DNA of 64,000 nt from G963668605 sp963668605 (GCA_963668605.1 OY764903.1:4836001-4900000), one strand, 5' to 3'; shown: positions 26,118-34,585, numbered from the stretch's first letter. Numbers and translations are program-made. The notes: a model not told the origin generated them from the sequence alone.

Positions 26118-26315
26118 TTATATACCAGGCGTTGGCTTGCCATCGTGTAAGCTGATCTTGCGCTCCACGAACGCGTGCGCGCCAATCATCATCTGGTCCT
26201 TCAGATCTCCGGCCATAGTGAGCGGCTGCGTGCCAGGCAGGGCTGGGCCTGCCACCTGTGCTCCAAGAATCGCGCTGCCCGCAAGAAACGTCCGGCGGGT
26301 GAACACGCTGCGCAC
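26118..26315 (-). CDS. Short Tat-signal protein, probably truncated
   Basis: A 65-residue product that starts VFTRRTFLAGSAILGAQVAGPA, a good twin-arginine signal (R-R-T-F-L). The mature part (GDLKDQMMIGAHAFVERKISLHDGKPTPGI) is too short for any domain I know. It begins at a GTG directly after the DUF190 stop (TGAGTG), so it is the third gene of that operon. Either it is a genuine exported peptide or the 5' remnant of a longer secreted enzyme cut by a deletion before the receptor gene. Confidence 0.45.
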   Translation of the reverse strand: MRSVFTRRTFLAGSAILGAQVAGPALPGTQPLTMAGDLKDQMMIGAHAFVERKISLHDGKPTPGI

Positions 26316-26672
26316 TCAGGCTCCCTTTTCTTTCTCCACCGCAACCTGCTTCTGCACGCGAATCACGTGCACATCGGAGCCGGCAATCAGACCGGTGTCC
26401 ATCATCTCTTCGACGACTGGAGTCAGGCCGCTCAGGTTTTCCGCCGTGTCGACTATCGTGATCACGATGGGCCTGTCCGGGCGGGCGATGTGCGATTTGT
26501 GTAACTCCGCACTCTCGCCGTAGCCTTCAAGACCGCGCAGGACGGTAGCTCCGGCCATTTTCCGTTCACGGCACTTGTCGACGATCGCCTCGTACAGCGG
26601 CTTGCCCTGAAATCGATCGTCTTCCGATATGTGAATGCGCAGCAACCTAGCTGGATATTCTTGCCGCATCAT
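26316..26672 (-). CDS. DUF190 protein (single domain)
   Basis: A 118-residue protein with one DUF190 domain: ARLLRIHISEDDRFQGKPLYEAIVDKCRERKMAGATVLRGLEGYGESAELHKSHIARPDRPIVITIVDTAENLSGLTPVVEEMMDTGLIAGSDVHVIRV. DUF190 has a PII-like fold and is often encoded beside fluoride exporter genes crcB. The start at 26672 is set by GGAGG about 6 nt upstream; a second ATG follows directly. It overlaps the end of the tandem DUF190 gene by 26 bp, so translation is coupled. The biochemical role is unknown. Confidence 0.88.
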   Translation of the reverse strand: MMRQEYPARLLRIHISEDDRFQGKPLYEAIVDKCRERKMAGATVLRGLEGYGESAELHKSHIARPDRPIVITIVDTAENLSGLTPVVEEMMDTGLIAGSDVHVIRVQKQVAVEKEKGA

Positions 26673-27381
26673 CTGCCTCCGTAATGTGGGAACTGCGGAC
26701 CAGCCGCACAATGTCGACGTCGGAGATTACGATCAGGCCATCTTCGAGCATCCCTTCAATCGCCATAGCCGCGGCTGAGACCTTTTCGACGGTATCGATC
26801 ACCGATATCATGACCGGTAAGTCGCGCATGGGGTGAAAAAATGACGCCTTGTGCTGATGGCCCTTGGCGCCGTAACCGAGGATGCCCCGATACACCGTGG
26901 CGCCGGCGATTTCCATCATGCGCAACTGCTTCACGATTGCATCATAGAGCGGCTCTTCGTGCCATTTGTCGGCCTCTCCCAGAAACACGCGCAGGAGCTT
27001 AGCTGGTCCCTGCCTGCGGTCATGCGGGGCTTTCAGTTCCGGCTTAGCCGCCTTCCGCACGAATTTCACTACCGTGGTGTCCTGCACCTCGATCAAACCG
27101 TCCGAGACCATCTCGTAGAGAGTAGGCAGAACCTCATCGACCTTCCCTGTGGTCTCGACGAACTCGATGCGAATCGGCAGGTGTTGCGCCCGCGCCTCAA
27201 TCTCAGGCGTGTGCAGCGAATGGTGCGATCCGAAGCCGGCGTACGCCCGGGTGGCCGTCGCGCCGGAGACTCCTTTATGCATGAGGAAAGTCATGATGGA
27301 GTCGTGCAAGGCCGTCATGTGGTGCTGCGTATCTTCGTTGATGAAGATCGTAACTTTCTTTGCGGGGCCTTTGGTGAGCAT
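26647..27381 (-). CDS. Tandem DUF190 protein (two domains)
   Basis: A 244-residue protein made of two DUF190 domains: residues ~6-107 (AKKVTIFINEDTQHHMTALHDSIMTFLMHKGVSGATATRAYAGFG...LPIRIEFVETTGKVDEVLPTLYEMVSDGLIEVQDTTVVKF) and ~125-235 (AKLLRVFLGEADKWHEEPLYDAIVKQLRMMEIAGATVYRGILGYG...LPVMISVIDTVEKVSAAAMAIEGMLEDGLIVISDVDIVRL). PII-like folds work as trimers, so a tandem plus a single domain could build a pseudo-trimer. AAGGAGG precedes the ATG. It is divergent from the fluoride-riboswitch-controlled efflux operon, about 100 bp away. No crcB is adjacent. Confidence 0.9.
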   Translation of the reverse strand: MLTKGPAKKVTIFINEDTQHHMTALHDSIMTFLMHKGVSGATATRAYAGFGSHHSLHTPEIEARAQHLPIRIEFVETTGKVDEVLPTLYEMVSDGLIEVQDTTVVKFVRKAAKPELKAPHDRRQGPAKLLRVFLGEADKWHEEPLYDAIVKQLRMMEIAGATVYRGILGYGAKGHQHKASFFHPMRDLPVMISVIDTVEKVSAAAMAIEGMLEDGLIVISDVDIVRLVRSSHITEADDAARISS

Positions 27382-27481
27382 TGTGCCTCCTTGTTCATTA
27401 TCGGCGAGCGGTCTGGATTTGTCTGGCGGCGCTTGCTTGTAGATGGGATTCTCAGATACAGTAGTGCATTACATTCATTGA

Positions 27482-27551
27482 GGTGATGGGGTCTCACCAT
27501 GAACTGTCCTGCCCACGCGGGAATGATAGCTCCTACCGACGGGTAGGAGCT
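27482..27551 (+). ncRNA. Fluoride riboswitch (crcB motif) with overlapping terminator
   Basis: P1 and its loop: GGTGATGGGGTCTCACC (27482-27498), matching the conserved GGNGAUGGNGNNCNCC. After AUGAACUG comes a 6-bp stem TCCTGC/GCGGGA (27507-27522) and the conserved UGAU. Loop bases GGGGT can pair with GCTCC (27529-27533) to form the family pseudoknot. The same GCTCC strand belongs to a terminator stem AGCTCCTACC/GGTAGGAGCT (27528-27537 with 27542-27551), followed by ATTTCT. Fluoride binding should favour the pseudoknot and block termination, i.e. an ON switch for the efflux operon downstream. Orientation is plus; the complement does not fit. A TACATT at 27469-27474 or GATACA at 27455-27460 could be the -10 box. 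Confidence 0.88.
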
Positions 27552-27593
27552 ATTTCTACATTAGGCCCAATCACGAGCTGAGGAACTCGAGTC

Positions 27594-28871
27594 GTGCGAA
27601 ATCTTCTCTTTACGGCGGCCGCGATACTGGTTGCGGCTTCGGCGCCTGTCGTGGCGCAGCAGACACAGCCCCTCACGTTGCAGGACTGCATCCGGCTCGC
27701 GGAGTCGGTTCCGTCTTCTGTGAGTCTCGCCCGGCAGGATCGCGACATCGCCGCGCGCGACGTCACGCAGGCGCGCGCAGGTTTTCTGCCGCAGTCGCAC
27801 CTGGCGACGGGGTTTATTTACAACAGTCCTCTGTCCTACAACCGCGAACTCTTCAGTCTGCTTCCGCTCAATGGAATCCGCGAGTATAGCGCCATCGTCG
27901 CGGTGAATCAGGAGTTCGATACCTCCGGCCGGTTGCGAGCTGAGATGTCGCGCGCACGAGTATCGCAGCAGATAGCGGGCACTTCCCTGGCCCTGGCGCA
28001 GCGCGATCTTCGGCGCGCCGTCACGGTCGCCCACTATCGCGCGCTGCTGACCCGCCGGATTGTGCGGATCACGCGGGAAGCTCTTGCGGAAAGTCAGAGT
28101 TTCGAGAAGCGCACAAAGTTGCTGTTCGATGGAGGCGAGGCCGCAAGAGCGGATGTAGTCAAAGCATCGGCGCAGTCCGCCTCTCTCCAACAGGCATTGA
28201 CGGCGGTCGAGCTCGAAGCGGAGTTGGCGAATCAGGATCTGGCCGCTTTCTGGACACGCGATGTTTCAGCAACGCTCGATCTGGCCGATGCGCTCGACAC
28301 AACGCCGCCGCCGCCGGAAGCGGAGCAGCAGGCCGCGCCGTTTCTCAAACGCCTGGAGTTCAGTCTGCTCGATTCGCAGCGGGCCGGTTTTCAGGCCGAT
28401 GTGCGGCGGGCGCGCTCGGCACTGCTGCCGCAACTGGGCGTCGCCTTTCAGTATGGCTTGGATTCCACCGCCGTCCGGATTCACGATCGCGGCTATGCCG
28501 CTTTCGTAAATCTCACCATCCCGATTTTCGACTGGAACAAAGCTCGCGCGGCCATGCAGCAGGCCCGTTTGAGGACCGAACAGATAGATTCCACCCGGGC
28601 GATTTCCGAACGGAATTTTTCCAGGGAGTACCAGGGCGCGCTCGCGCGCGTGAAGCGCCTGTTTGAACAGATTGCACTGACGGAGCGGCAGGTGAAACTC
28701 GCTGAAGAGGACCTGCGCCTGAGCCGCGTCCGCTACGAAGGCGGCGAGGGTCTGGCCCTCGATGTCGTCAGCGCGCAGAACCAATACGCGCAAGCCCGCA
28801 CGAACTACTACGTAACGATGGTCAACTATTTGAGCGCTAGAACCGACCTGGAGGTCGCGTCCGGACGATGA
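27594..28871 (+). CDS. TolC-family outer-membrane efflux protein
   Basis: First gene of the riboswitch-controlled RND operon. A 425-residue outer-membrane channel with signal peptide MRNLLFTAAAILVAASAPVVAQ. Two TolC repeats are visible: LTLQDCIRLAES...QDRDIAARDVTQARAGFLPQSHLATGF and, in the second half, FLKRLEFSLLDSQRAGFQADVRRARSALLPQLGVAFQYG, followed by FVNLTIPIFDWNKARAAMQQARLRTEQ and the helical EGGEGLALDVVSAQNQYAQARTNYYVTMVNYLSARTDLEVASG. GTG start at 27594, with GAGG ~11 nt upstream, 43 bp after the riboswitch terminator. The stop overlaps the adaptor ATG (ATGA). Confidence 0.93.
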   Translation: MRNLLFTAAAILVAASAPVVAQQTQPLTLQDCIRLAESVPSSVSLARQDRDIAARDVTQARAGFLPQSHLATGFIYNSPLSYNRELFSLLPLNGIREYSAIVAVNQEFDTSGRLRAEMSRARVSQQIAGTSLALAQRDLRRAVTVAHYRALLTRRIVRITREALAESQSFEKRTKLLFDGGEAARADVVKASAQSASLQQALTAVELEAELANQDLAAFWTRDVSATLDLADALDTTPPPPEAEQQAAPFLKRLEFSLLDSQRAGFQADVRRARSALLPQLGVAFQYGLDSTAVRIHDRGYAAFVNLTIPIFDWNKARAAMQQARLRTEQIDSTRAISERNFSREYQGALARVKRLFEQIALTERQVKLAEEDLRLSRVRYEGGEGLALDVVSAQNQYAQARTNYYVTMVNYLSARTDLEVASGR

Positions 28872-30103
28872 AAACCTACTACCTGCTACTCTCTCCCATC
28901 CTCTTTCTTGCGGGCTGCACCACGCATGAGGAAGAGCCTCCGAAGCCCGTCGTCGCCGTAAAGACTGCCAAGGCCGAGGCTGCCGACGTCAAGATCACCG
29001 TGCGGGCTCCGGCTACGGTTTTCGCGCGCGAGCAAGCCAACATCAATTCGCGCGTTACGGCTCCGATTCGAAAACTGCTGGTCCGCAAGGGCGATAACGT
29101 CGCAGCGGGCCAGGTTTTGGCGCAACTGGAAAATCGTGATTTTCTGGCCCAGAGAGATGAGGCTGCCGCCGGCGTTACGGATGCCGAGGCCAATTTGAAG
29201 CGCGTCACGTCCGGAACGCTGCCGTCGGATATCGAGCGGGCGCGCGGACAGGCCGCCGGCGCGGATGCATCGTTGAACCAGGCACAGAAGTTTTATGACC
29301 GGCGCAAGCAACTCTTCGATCAGGGCGCAATTCCACAACGCGATGTTCAGCTCAGCGAAACCGAGTTGGCGCAGGCGAAGGCGAATTCCGAAGTCTCGCG
29401 CAAGACGCTCGATCTACTTCAGACCCAATCCCGCGAGCAGGATATCCTGATGGCGAAGAGCAAGCTCGAACAGGCGCGCGCGCGATTGTCACTTATCAAG
29501 ACACAGCTCGAGTTTGCCGAGATTCGCAGCTCGTTTGCCGGCACGATTACAGAGCAGTTTATGTACCCGGGCGACATGGCCAAGCCCGACGCACCCATCT
29601 TTACCGTCATGGACCTGGGCGTCGCGGTCGCTCGTGCGCAATTGCCCGAAAGTGAAGCGGCGGGGGTTCGCAGCGGTGCGCCTTGCACCTTTACTCCGGC
29701 TGACGGCGGCGGAGCTTCTTTCGACGGCCGCATTTCGATTGTGAATCAGGCAGTCGATCCGGGGCGCCGCACCATCGAGACATGGTGCGAGATCGCAAAC
29801 ACAAAACGAACGCTACGCAGCGGCGCCTTCGGCCAGGTGCAGATCGTCACCGGCACAGCCGCCGGCAGCGTCATCGTACCCGTGGCCGCCGTGCAGTTTG
29901 TGGAGGGTGCAAAAAAAGGCATCGTCATGATCGCGGGCAGCAAAGGTACTGCCGAGAAGAAAGATGTTGAGACCGGAGAGGTCTTCGATGGCAAGGTACA
30001 GATCAAGAGCGGCATAAGCGCCGGAGACGCGGTCATCGTCGAAGGCGGCTACGGGCTGCCCGATGGTACGAAGATCGAATTGCGGGAGGAAAAGAAACAG
30101 TGA
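28868..30103 (+). CDS. RND efflux periplasmic adaptor (membrane fusion lipoprotein)
   Basis: A 411-residue lipoprotein (MKTYYLLLSPILFLAGC, lipobox LAGC). The biotinyl-lipoyl-like hairpin halves are VTAPIRKLLVRKGDNVAAGQVLAQLENRDF (~60-90) and FAEIRSSFAGTITEQFMYPGDMAKPDAPIFTVMDL (~215-250), flanking a long coiled-coil hairpin. Beta-barrel and membrane-proximal domains follow (GVRSGAPCTFTPADGGGASFDGRISIVNQAVDPGRRTIETWCEI; VIVPVAAVQFVEGAKKGIVMI). It bridges the TolC-like channel and the pump. It overlaps both neighbours by 4 bp, showing a tightly coupled operon. Confidence 0.95.
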   Translation: MKTYYLLLSPILFLAGCTTHEEEPPKPVVAVKTAKAEAADVKITVRAPATVFAREQANINSRVTAPIRKLLVRKGDNVAAGQVLAQLENRDFLAQRDEAAAGVTDAEANLKRVTSGTLPSDIERARGQAAGADASLNQAQKFYDRRKQLFDQGAIPQRDVQLSETELAQAKANSEVSRKTLDLLQTQSREQDILMAKSKLEQARARLSLIKTQLEFAEIRSSFAGTITEQFMYPGDMAKPDAPIFTVMDLGVAVARAQLPESEAAGVRSGAPCTFTPADGGGASFDGRISIVNQAVDPGRRTIETWCEIANTKRTLRSGAFGQVQIVTGTAAGSVIVPVAAVQFVEGAKKGIVMIAGSKGTAEKKDVETGEVFDGKVQIKSGISAGDAVIVEGGYGLPDGTKIELREEKKQ

Positions 30104-33100
30104 ACGGCCGCCTCGCGCAATTCGTCCAGGCGCATGCGCGGGCGATGGTCGTCATCGTCCTCAGCTTCGCGCTCGCCGGTATCGCATTCATGTTTCGTCT
30201 ACCCGTCGCGATATTCCCGCAGACGGATTTTCCACGCATCGTCATTCTGGTGGACAACGGCATTACGCCGGTCGACATCCAGATGCTGCGCGTCACGCGC
30301 CCCATCGAAGAGACGATCCGCATCGTTCCCGGCGTCACGACCATTCGCTCAACCACGGCGCGGGGGGCGACCGAGATCAGCGTCTTCTTCCGCTGGGATG
30401 TAGATATTTTGAACGCGCTGCATCTGGTGCAGGGGCGTATCTCGCAAATTACGCCATCTCTCCCGCCGACGTGCCGCTTCTACATCAACCGGCTGACGTT
30501 CTCCGTCTTCCCGATGGTGGGTTTCAGCATTACTTCTCCCACGCGCTCGCAATCCGAGCTATGGGAGTTGGCGTACTACAACCTCGCGCCGCGGCTCTAC
30601 AGGCTACCGGGGGTCGCGGAAACCCGTATTGTCGGCGGTCGCCCCCCCGAGTATCACGTCCTGGTAGATCCTCAAAAGTTGAACAGCTACGGGATGCCGT
30701 TGACAAAAGTAACCGACGCGCTGCGCAACAACAACATCATCTCGCCCTCCGGCATGGTGCAGGAGAACTATCACCTCTACCTGACCACGGTGACCGGTCT
30801 GTTGCGCACGCGCGAGCAGATTGAAGACACCGTGGTCGACGTCGTCCGCGGCACTCCGGTCGCGGTGAAAAATCTGGCCAGCGTGGTCCCCGGCGAGCGG
30901 CCCATCTACAATATCGTGACGGCCAACGGGCGCACCGCGGTGCTGATCAACGTGCTACAACAGCCGGACGGCAATGCCGTGCAGATCGCTGACTCGGTCA
31001 ACGCCGAGTTGCGCGACATCAAGAAAACATTGCCGCCGGATATCGAACTTTCGACGTTCTATGATCAGTCCGTCCTGGTTCGCGATTCCATCTCCGGGGT
31101 AGTGGAGAGCATTCTGATCGGCCTCGCGTTGTCGGTGCTTGTGTTGCTGGTCTTTTTGAAAAGCTGGCGCACTACTGTCGTGGCCGCTGTGGTAATCCCG
31201 CTCGCGGTGCTGATCGCGATCGTATTCATGAAGCTCTTCAACATGAGCTTCAACCTGATGACGCTTGGCGGCCTCGCCGCCTGCATCGGTGTGGTGATCG
31301 ACGACGCGATCGTGATGGTGGAAAACATCATCGTGCATCTTTCCACCGGCCAGGCGCCGATGGAAGCCGCCAAGAGCGCGATCACCGAATTGACTCCCGC
31401 ACTGGTCGGCTCCACGCTGACGCCGATCATGGTCTTCGCGCCGCTCGTTTTCCTGGGTGGAATCACGGGCGTCTTTTTCCGCGCCCTCGCGATGACGATG
31501 GTAACGGCGTTGCTCGCCTCTCTGTTCCTGGCGCTGTTCTTCACGCCGGTGCTCGCCGCCCTCTTCTTCCGCCGTCCCACAGATGCCGCGGAAACGGATA
31601 TCGAGAAGGCCGAGCAGATCGGCGAAGGCCGTGTGCTGCGCTGGCTAACGGTGCGTTACGAGACGGCGTTGCACTGGTCACTGTTCCATCCGCGCCTGAT
31701 CCTGCTGGCAAGTGTGCTGATCCTCGCCGGAATGGTGGGGGTCTATTACCAACTCGGTAGCGGCTTCCTGCCGGAAATGGATGAAGGCGCTTTTGTGCTC
31801 GATTACCGGATGCCGTCCGGCACGTCGCTCCAAGAGACGGACCGCGTGCTGAAGCACATCGAGCAGTTCATCAAGGAGACGCCCGAGATCGAAAGCTACT
31901 CACGCCGCACCGGCGCGCGCCTGGCTCTCGCCATCGCCGAACCGAACACCGGCGACTTTCTCATCAAACTGAAGAAAGAGCGTAAGCGCGGATTGGAAGA
32001 TGTCACCGCCGAATTGCGTCGCAAGGTGGTCTCCTCCGAGCCCGCCATCGAGGTCGAGTTTCCTCACATTCTGGAAGATCTGATTGGCGACCTCGCATGG
32101 TCACCGCAGCCGATCGAGATCAAAGTGACGCACGACGACGCGGCGGTATACCAGGAAGCCGCCAGGCGGATTGAAGAGTGGCTGCCGAAAGTCAAGGGCG
32201 TAGTGGACATCGCCAACCGCACGATCGTGATCGGGCCGTCGCTCAATTTCCGCGTCGATCCGGAGAAGGCGCGGCTCGCCGGATTCGGCGTGAAAGATGT
32301 CGCGGAACTGCAAGCGGCCATGCTCGACGGCGAGGTAGCTTCGGACATGATCCGCGGCGAGAGACTCGTCGGCATCCGTGTTCGCTATCCGGCGGAATAC
32401 CGCTCCTCGACCGACAAGTTGAAGTCGTTGCTGTTGACCTCGCCTACGGGACAAACCGTGCCGATGTCAAGCATCGCCAGCGTCGAAGTGGAGGAAGGCA
32501 CCACCGAGATCCGGCGCGAGAACCTACGCAACATGTCGGCCGTTACGGCGCGCCTCGAAAAGCGCGACCTAGGTTCGGCAATGCAGGAGATCCAGCAGCG
32601 GCTTCCGAAAGAGCTTGCACTGCCGCCCGGCGTTCACATCGAATACGGCGGGCTGTACGAAATGCAGAAGGAATCGTTCCTCGGCCTGACTCAGGTTCTG
32701 CTGCTTTCGATCTTGCTGATCTTCGTGATTCTCATCTTCGAGTTCCGCTCGTTCTCGCATCCGATTGCGATTCTCGCGGCAACGATTTTGTGCGGCTCCG
32801 GCGCGCTGCTGGCGCTCTGGATCACCGGGACGACGCTCAACATTTCGTCGTTCATGGGCGCCATCATGGTGATCGGCATCGTGCACAAGAACGGAATTCT
32901 GATGCTGGACTCCGAACAGTATTTTTCGGAGCAAGGCTACGAATTGCGTGACGCAATCTTTCACGCCGGGCGCCGCCGCTTGCGGCCAATTCTGATGACC
33001 GCGCTGGCCACGATTTTCGGTATGGCCCCGCTAGCCGTCGGAGTGGGCTCGGGCGCCCAGCTGCTGCAGCCGCTTGCCATCGCAGTGATTGGCGGAGTGA

Positions 33101-33171
33101 CGGTCTCGATGATCTTGTCGCTGCTCATTACGCCGGTGCTGTTCTACCAGCTTCGGCAACGCGGACTATAA
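30100..33171 (+). CDS. RND efflux pump permease
   Basis: A 1023-residue proton-driven inner-membrane exporter. It shows the RND repeat: helix 1 (MVVIVLSFALAGIAFMFRL), first porter loop, helices 2-6 (ESILIGLALSVLVLLVFL ... FFTPVLAALFF), helix 7 (LILLASVLILAGMVGVYYQL) with LGSGFLPEMDEGAF, second porter loop, and helices 8-12. The proton-relay Asp pair is visible in GVVIDDAIVMVEN (D401, D402). It is more like hydrophobe or organic-compound pumps (HAE/NFE type) than CzcA, since CzcA carries a different D-E-D arrangement. GTG start overlaps the adaptor stop (GTGA). The substrate is unknown; the riboswitch suggests a fluoride link. Confidence 0.95.
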   Translation: MNGRLAQFVQAHARAMVVIVLSFALAGIAFMFRLPVAIFPQTDFPRIVILVDNGITPVDIQMLRVTRPIEETIRIVPGVTTIRSTTARGATEISVFFRWDVDILNALHLVQGRISQITPSLPPTCRFYINRLTFSVFPMVGFSITSPTRSQSELWELAYYNLAPRLYRLPGVAETRIVGGRPPEYHVLVDPQKLNSYGMPLTKVTDALRNNNIISPSGMVQENYHLYLTTVTGLLRTREQIEDTVVDVVRGTPVAVKNLASVVPGERPIYNIVTANGRTAVLINVLQQPDGNAVQIADSVNAELRDIKKTLPPDIELSTFYDQSVLVRDSISGVVESILIGLALSVLVLLVFLKSWRTTVVAAVVIPLAVLIAIVFMKLFNMSFNLMTLGGLAACIGVVIDDAIVMVENIIVHLSTGQAPMEAAKSAITELTPALVGSTLTPIMVFAPLVFLGGITGVFFRALAMTMVTALLASLFLALFFTPVLAALFFRRPTDAAETDIEKAEQIGEGRVLRWLTVRYETALHWSLFHPRLILLASVLILAGMVGVYYQLGSGFLPEMDEGAFVLDYRMPSGTSLQETDRVLKHIEQFIKETPEIESYSRRTGARLALAIAEPNTGDFLIKLKKERKRGLEDVTAELRRKVVSSEPAIEVEFPHILEDLIGDLAWSPQPIEIKVTHDDAAVYQEAARRIEEWLPKVKGVVDIANRTIVIGPSLNFRVDPEKARLAGFGVKDVAELQAAMLDGEVASDMIRGERLVGIRVRYPAEYRSSTDKLKSLLLTSPTGQTVPMSSIASVEVEEGTTEIRRENLRNMSAVTARLEKRDLGSAMQEIQQRLPKELALPPGVHIEYGGLYEMQKESFLGLTQVLLLSILLIFVILIFEFRSFSHPIAILAATILCGSGALLALWITGTTLNISSFMGAIMVIGIVHKNGILMLDSEQYFSEQGYELRDAIFHAGRRRLRPILMTALATIFGMAPLAVGVGSGAQLLQPLAIAVIGGVTVSMILSLLITPVLFYQLRQRGL

Positions 33172-33197
33172 GGACCCGGCCTAAGAAAACCGGGTCC
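33172..33197. terminator. Bidirectional terminator between converging operons
   Basis: GGACCCGG (33172-33179) and CCGGGTCC (33190-33197) form a perfect 8-bp stem around CCTAAGAAAA. It lies between the stop of the RND pump and the stop of the last gene of the inositol operon, which overlaps the loop. Confidence 0.65.
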
Positions 33198-34479
33198 GCC
33201 GCCACAGCAGGATTCCGCTGACCAACAGCGACGCCAACGTGGCTACCGATAACACGGCGATCCAGGGCGTGCTGACGGCGATCGGCTGACGCGCCGCGCC
33301 CAGCGCCAACCAGCCGAAGATTCCGAGTGCGCCCACAACCACAAGCGCTTCCCACCAGTGCCGTTTCGGCGCCTGCATTGCGAGCGGGTCGTTGCCTTGC
33401 AGCACTTCGGCGACGCTAACAGGATCCAGGCCATAGCGCTCGCACTCACGATTCATGGCTTGCTTCCCGAATGCCAGTTCCGACGCGGGCGCTTCGGCCA
33501 TGCCAATTGCAGCGGCGCCGAGGATCATCACCAACGATCCGCCAATCACCAGCATCTGGGCATATTGGCTCAATCCGGCGAGTTCTCCGAAGACAAGCGC
33601 ACCCCAAGCCAAACCCCAAAGTTGGTTTGTGTTGGAGAGTGGAATGCCGCGGCCGATGCCGATGTACTTCGCGGCGTACTGTTGAAACAAGTCGCCGATC
33701 ACCCAGCAGAAGCCACCAAGAAACAGCCAGAACAGTGCGGGCTTCGCCGTAGCCAATTCGGCGAACAAGTTGCCGACACCGCCATGGAACACGCTGCCGA
33801 GCACGAACGTCGTGCCTAGCTCACCAAAGGTGAACACCGTCACAAACGAGAGCGGGTTCATGCCGCTGATGTAAGCCTTGCGGTAGGGAATGTACATCGT
33901 GCCCCACAGGACGCCGGCCCCGAGCGCGGCCAGCACGCCCAACGTCGCCTTGCCCGAGACATCCGAAGACGGGTGCGACGTGGTGGCGTAAGCGAGCACG
34001 CAAGCGCCCACTACGATCGCCGCGGCTCCTCCCAACACCTTGGCCCAGTCCTTCACTCCGGACCCGCGCAATTCGTTGAACAGCAGCCAGCCCCAGAACA
34101 GGCCCACCAGGCTGTTGGTGTTCCAAAGCGGAAATGCGATCGAGAGGCCGACATTGCGGATCGCAAAAACCGTTAGCGTGTTGGCCACCGCCCAGAGCAT
34201 CCCGGCAAGGATCGCCCATACGATCAGATGCGCCTTCGATTTCAAGTCGAGCAGTAGAAAGCCGGTACCCTTGAGCGCCATGGGCACGGTCCAGCGCGCC
34301 ACGAACACGCCGGCTACCATGCCGAGCGAGATGACGAAGGGCGAGAATCCCATCGTCACCAACTTAGTGGGCGCTTCGGCGGCGCCGAGCCAGGCTCCGG
34401 CGGCCAGGCCGCAGACCACGCCAAGCTTGTGCAGGGAGAGCGAGGATCGTCCGGTTGCGGGTGTCAGGATTTCGCTCAC
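33181..34479 (-). CDS. GRP-family (glucose/ribose porter-like) sugar permease
   Basis: A 432-residue inner-membrane protein with about ten helices in the drug/metabolite transporter superfamily arrangement, resembling GRP sugar transporters: LGVVCGLAAGAWLGAAEAPTKLVTMGFSPFVISLGMVAGVFVARW, WAVANTLTVFAIRNVGLSIAFPLWNTNSLVGLFWGWLLFNELRG, WGTMYIPYRKAYISGMNPLSF and IGIGRGIPLSNTNQLWGLAWGALVFGEL. The paired I-A-F-P-L-W-N-T-N-S and G-I-P-L-S-N-T-N-Q motifs reflect the internal repeat. Two further C-terminal helices follow a soluble ~60-residue segment. As the last gene of the inositol operon it is the likely inner-membrane inositol importer. GTG start at 34479 with GAGGTG upstream. Confidence 0.85.
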   Translation of the reverse strand: MSEILTPATGRSSLSLHKLGVVCGLAAGAWLGAAEAPTKLVTMGFSPFVISLGMVAGVFVARWTVPMALKGTGFLLLDLKSKAHLIVWAILAGMLWAVANTLTVFAIRNVGLSIAFPLWNTNSLVGLFWGWLLFNELRGSGVKDWAKVLGGAAAIVVGACVLAYATTSHPSSDVSGKATLGVLAALGAGVLWGTMYIPYRKAYISGMNPLSFVTVFTFGELGTTFVLGSVFHGGVGNLFAELATAKPALFWLFLGGFCWVIGDLFQQYAAKYIGIGRGIPLSNTNQLWGLAWGALVFGELAGLSQYAQMLVIGGSLVMILGAAAIGMAEAPASELAFGKQAMNRECERYGLDPVSVAEVLQGNDPLAMQAPKRHWWEALVVVGALGIFGWLALGAARQPIAVSTPWIAVLSVATLASLLVSGILLWRRTRFS

Positions 34480-34483
34480 AGAT

Positions 34484-34585
34484 TCACCTCAACACCATCA
34501 AAAGGGCTGTGCCCAGAATCAGCACAACGACCGGCACCCAAAAATGCACGTCGGTGCAAATCGCCATAAAGGTCGATTGTTTCAA
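34484..34585 (-). CDS. 33-residue single-helix membrane protein in the inositol operon
   Basis: An overlooked short frame: MKQSTFMAICTDVHFWVPVV is followed by VLILGTALLMVLR and a stop. Residues ~16-31 form one hydrophobic helix. The TTG start (34585-34583) overlaps the iolG stop (TTGA), with GAGGAGG about 8 nt upstream. The stop lies 4 bases before the permease GTG. This tight coupling on both sides makes translation likely. It could be an accessory subunit of the permease. No family is known to me. Confidence 0.65.
   Translation of the reverse strand: MKQSTFMAICTDVHFWVPVVVLILGTALLMVLR

Noticed and set aside
27381..27480. A second fluoride riboswitch on the minus strand before the DUF190 genes
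   Set aside because: The complement of the region does not show the conserved GAUGG and UGAU elements; only the plus-strand orientation fits.
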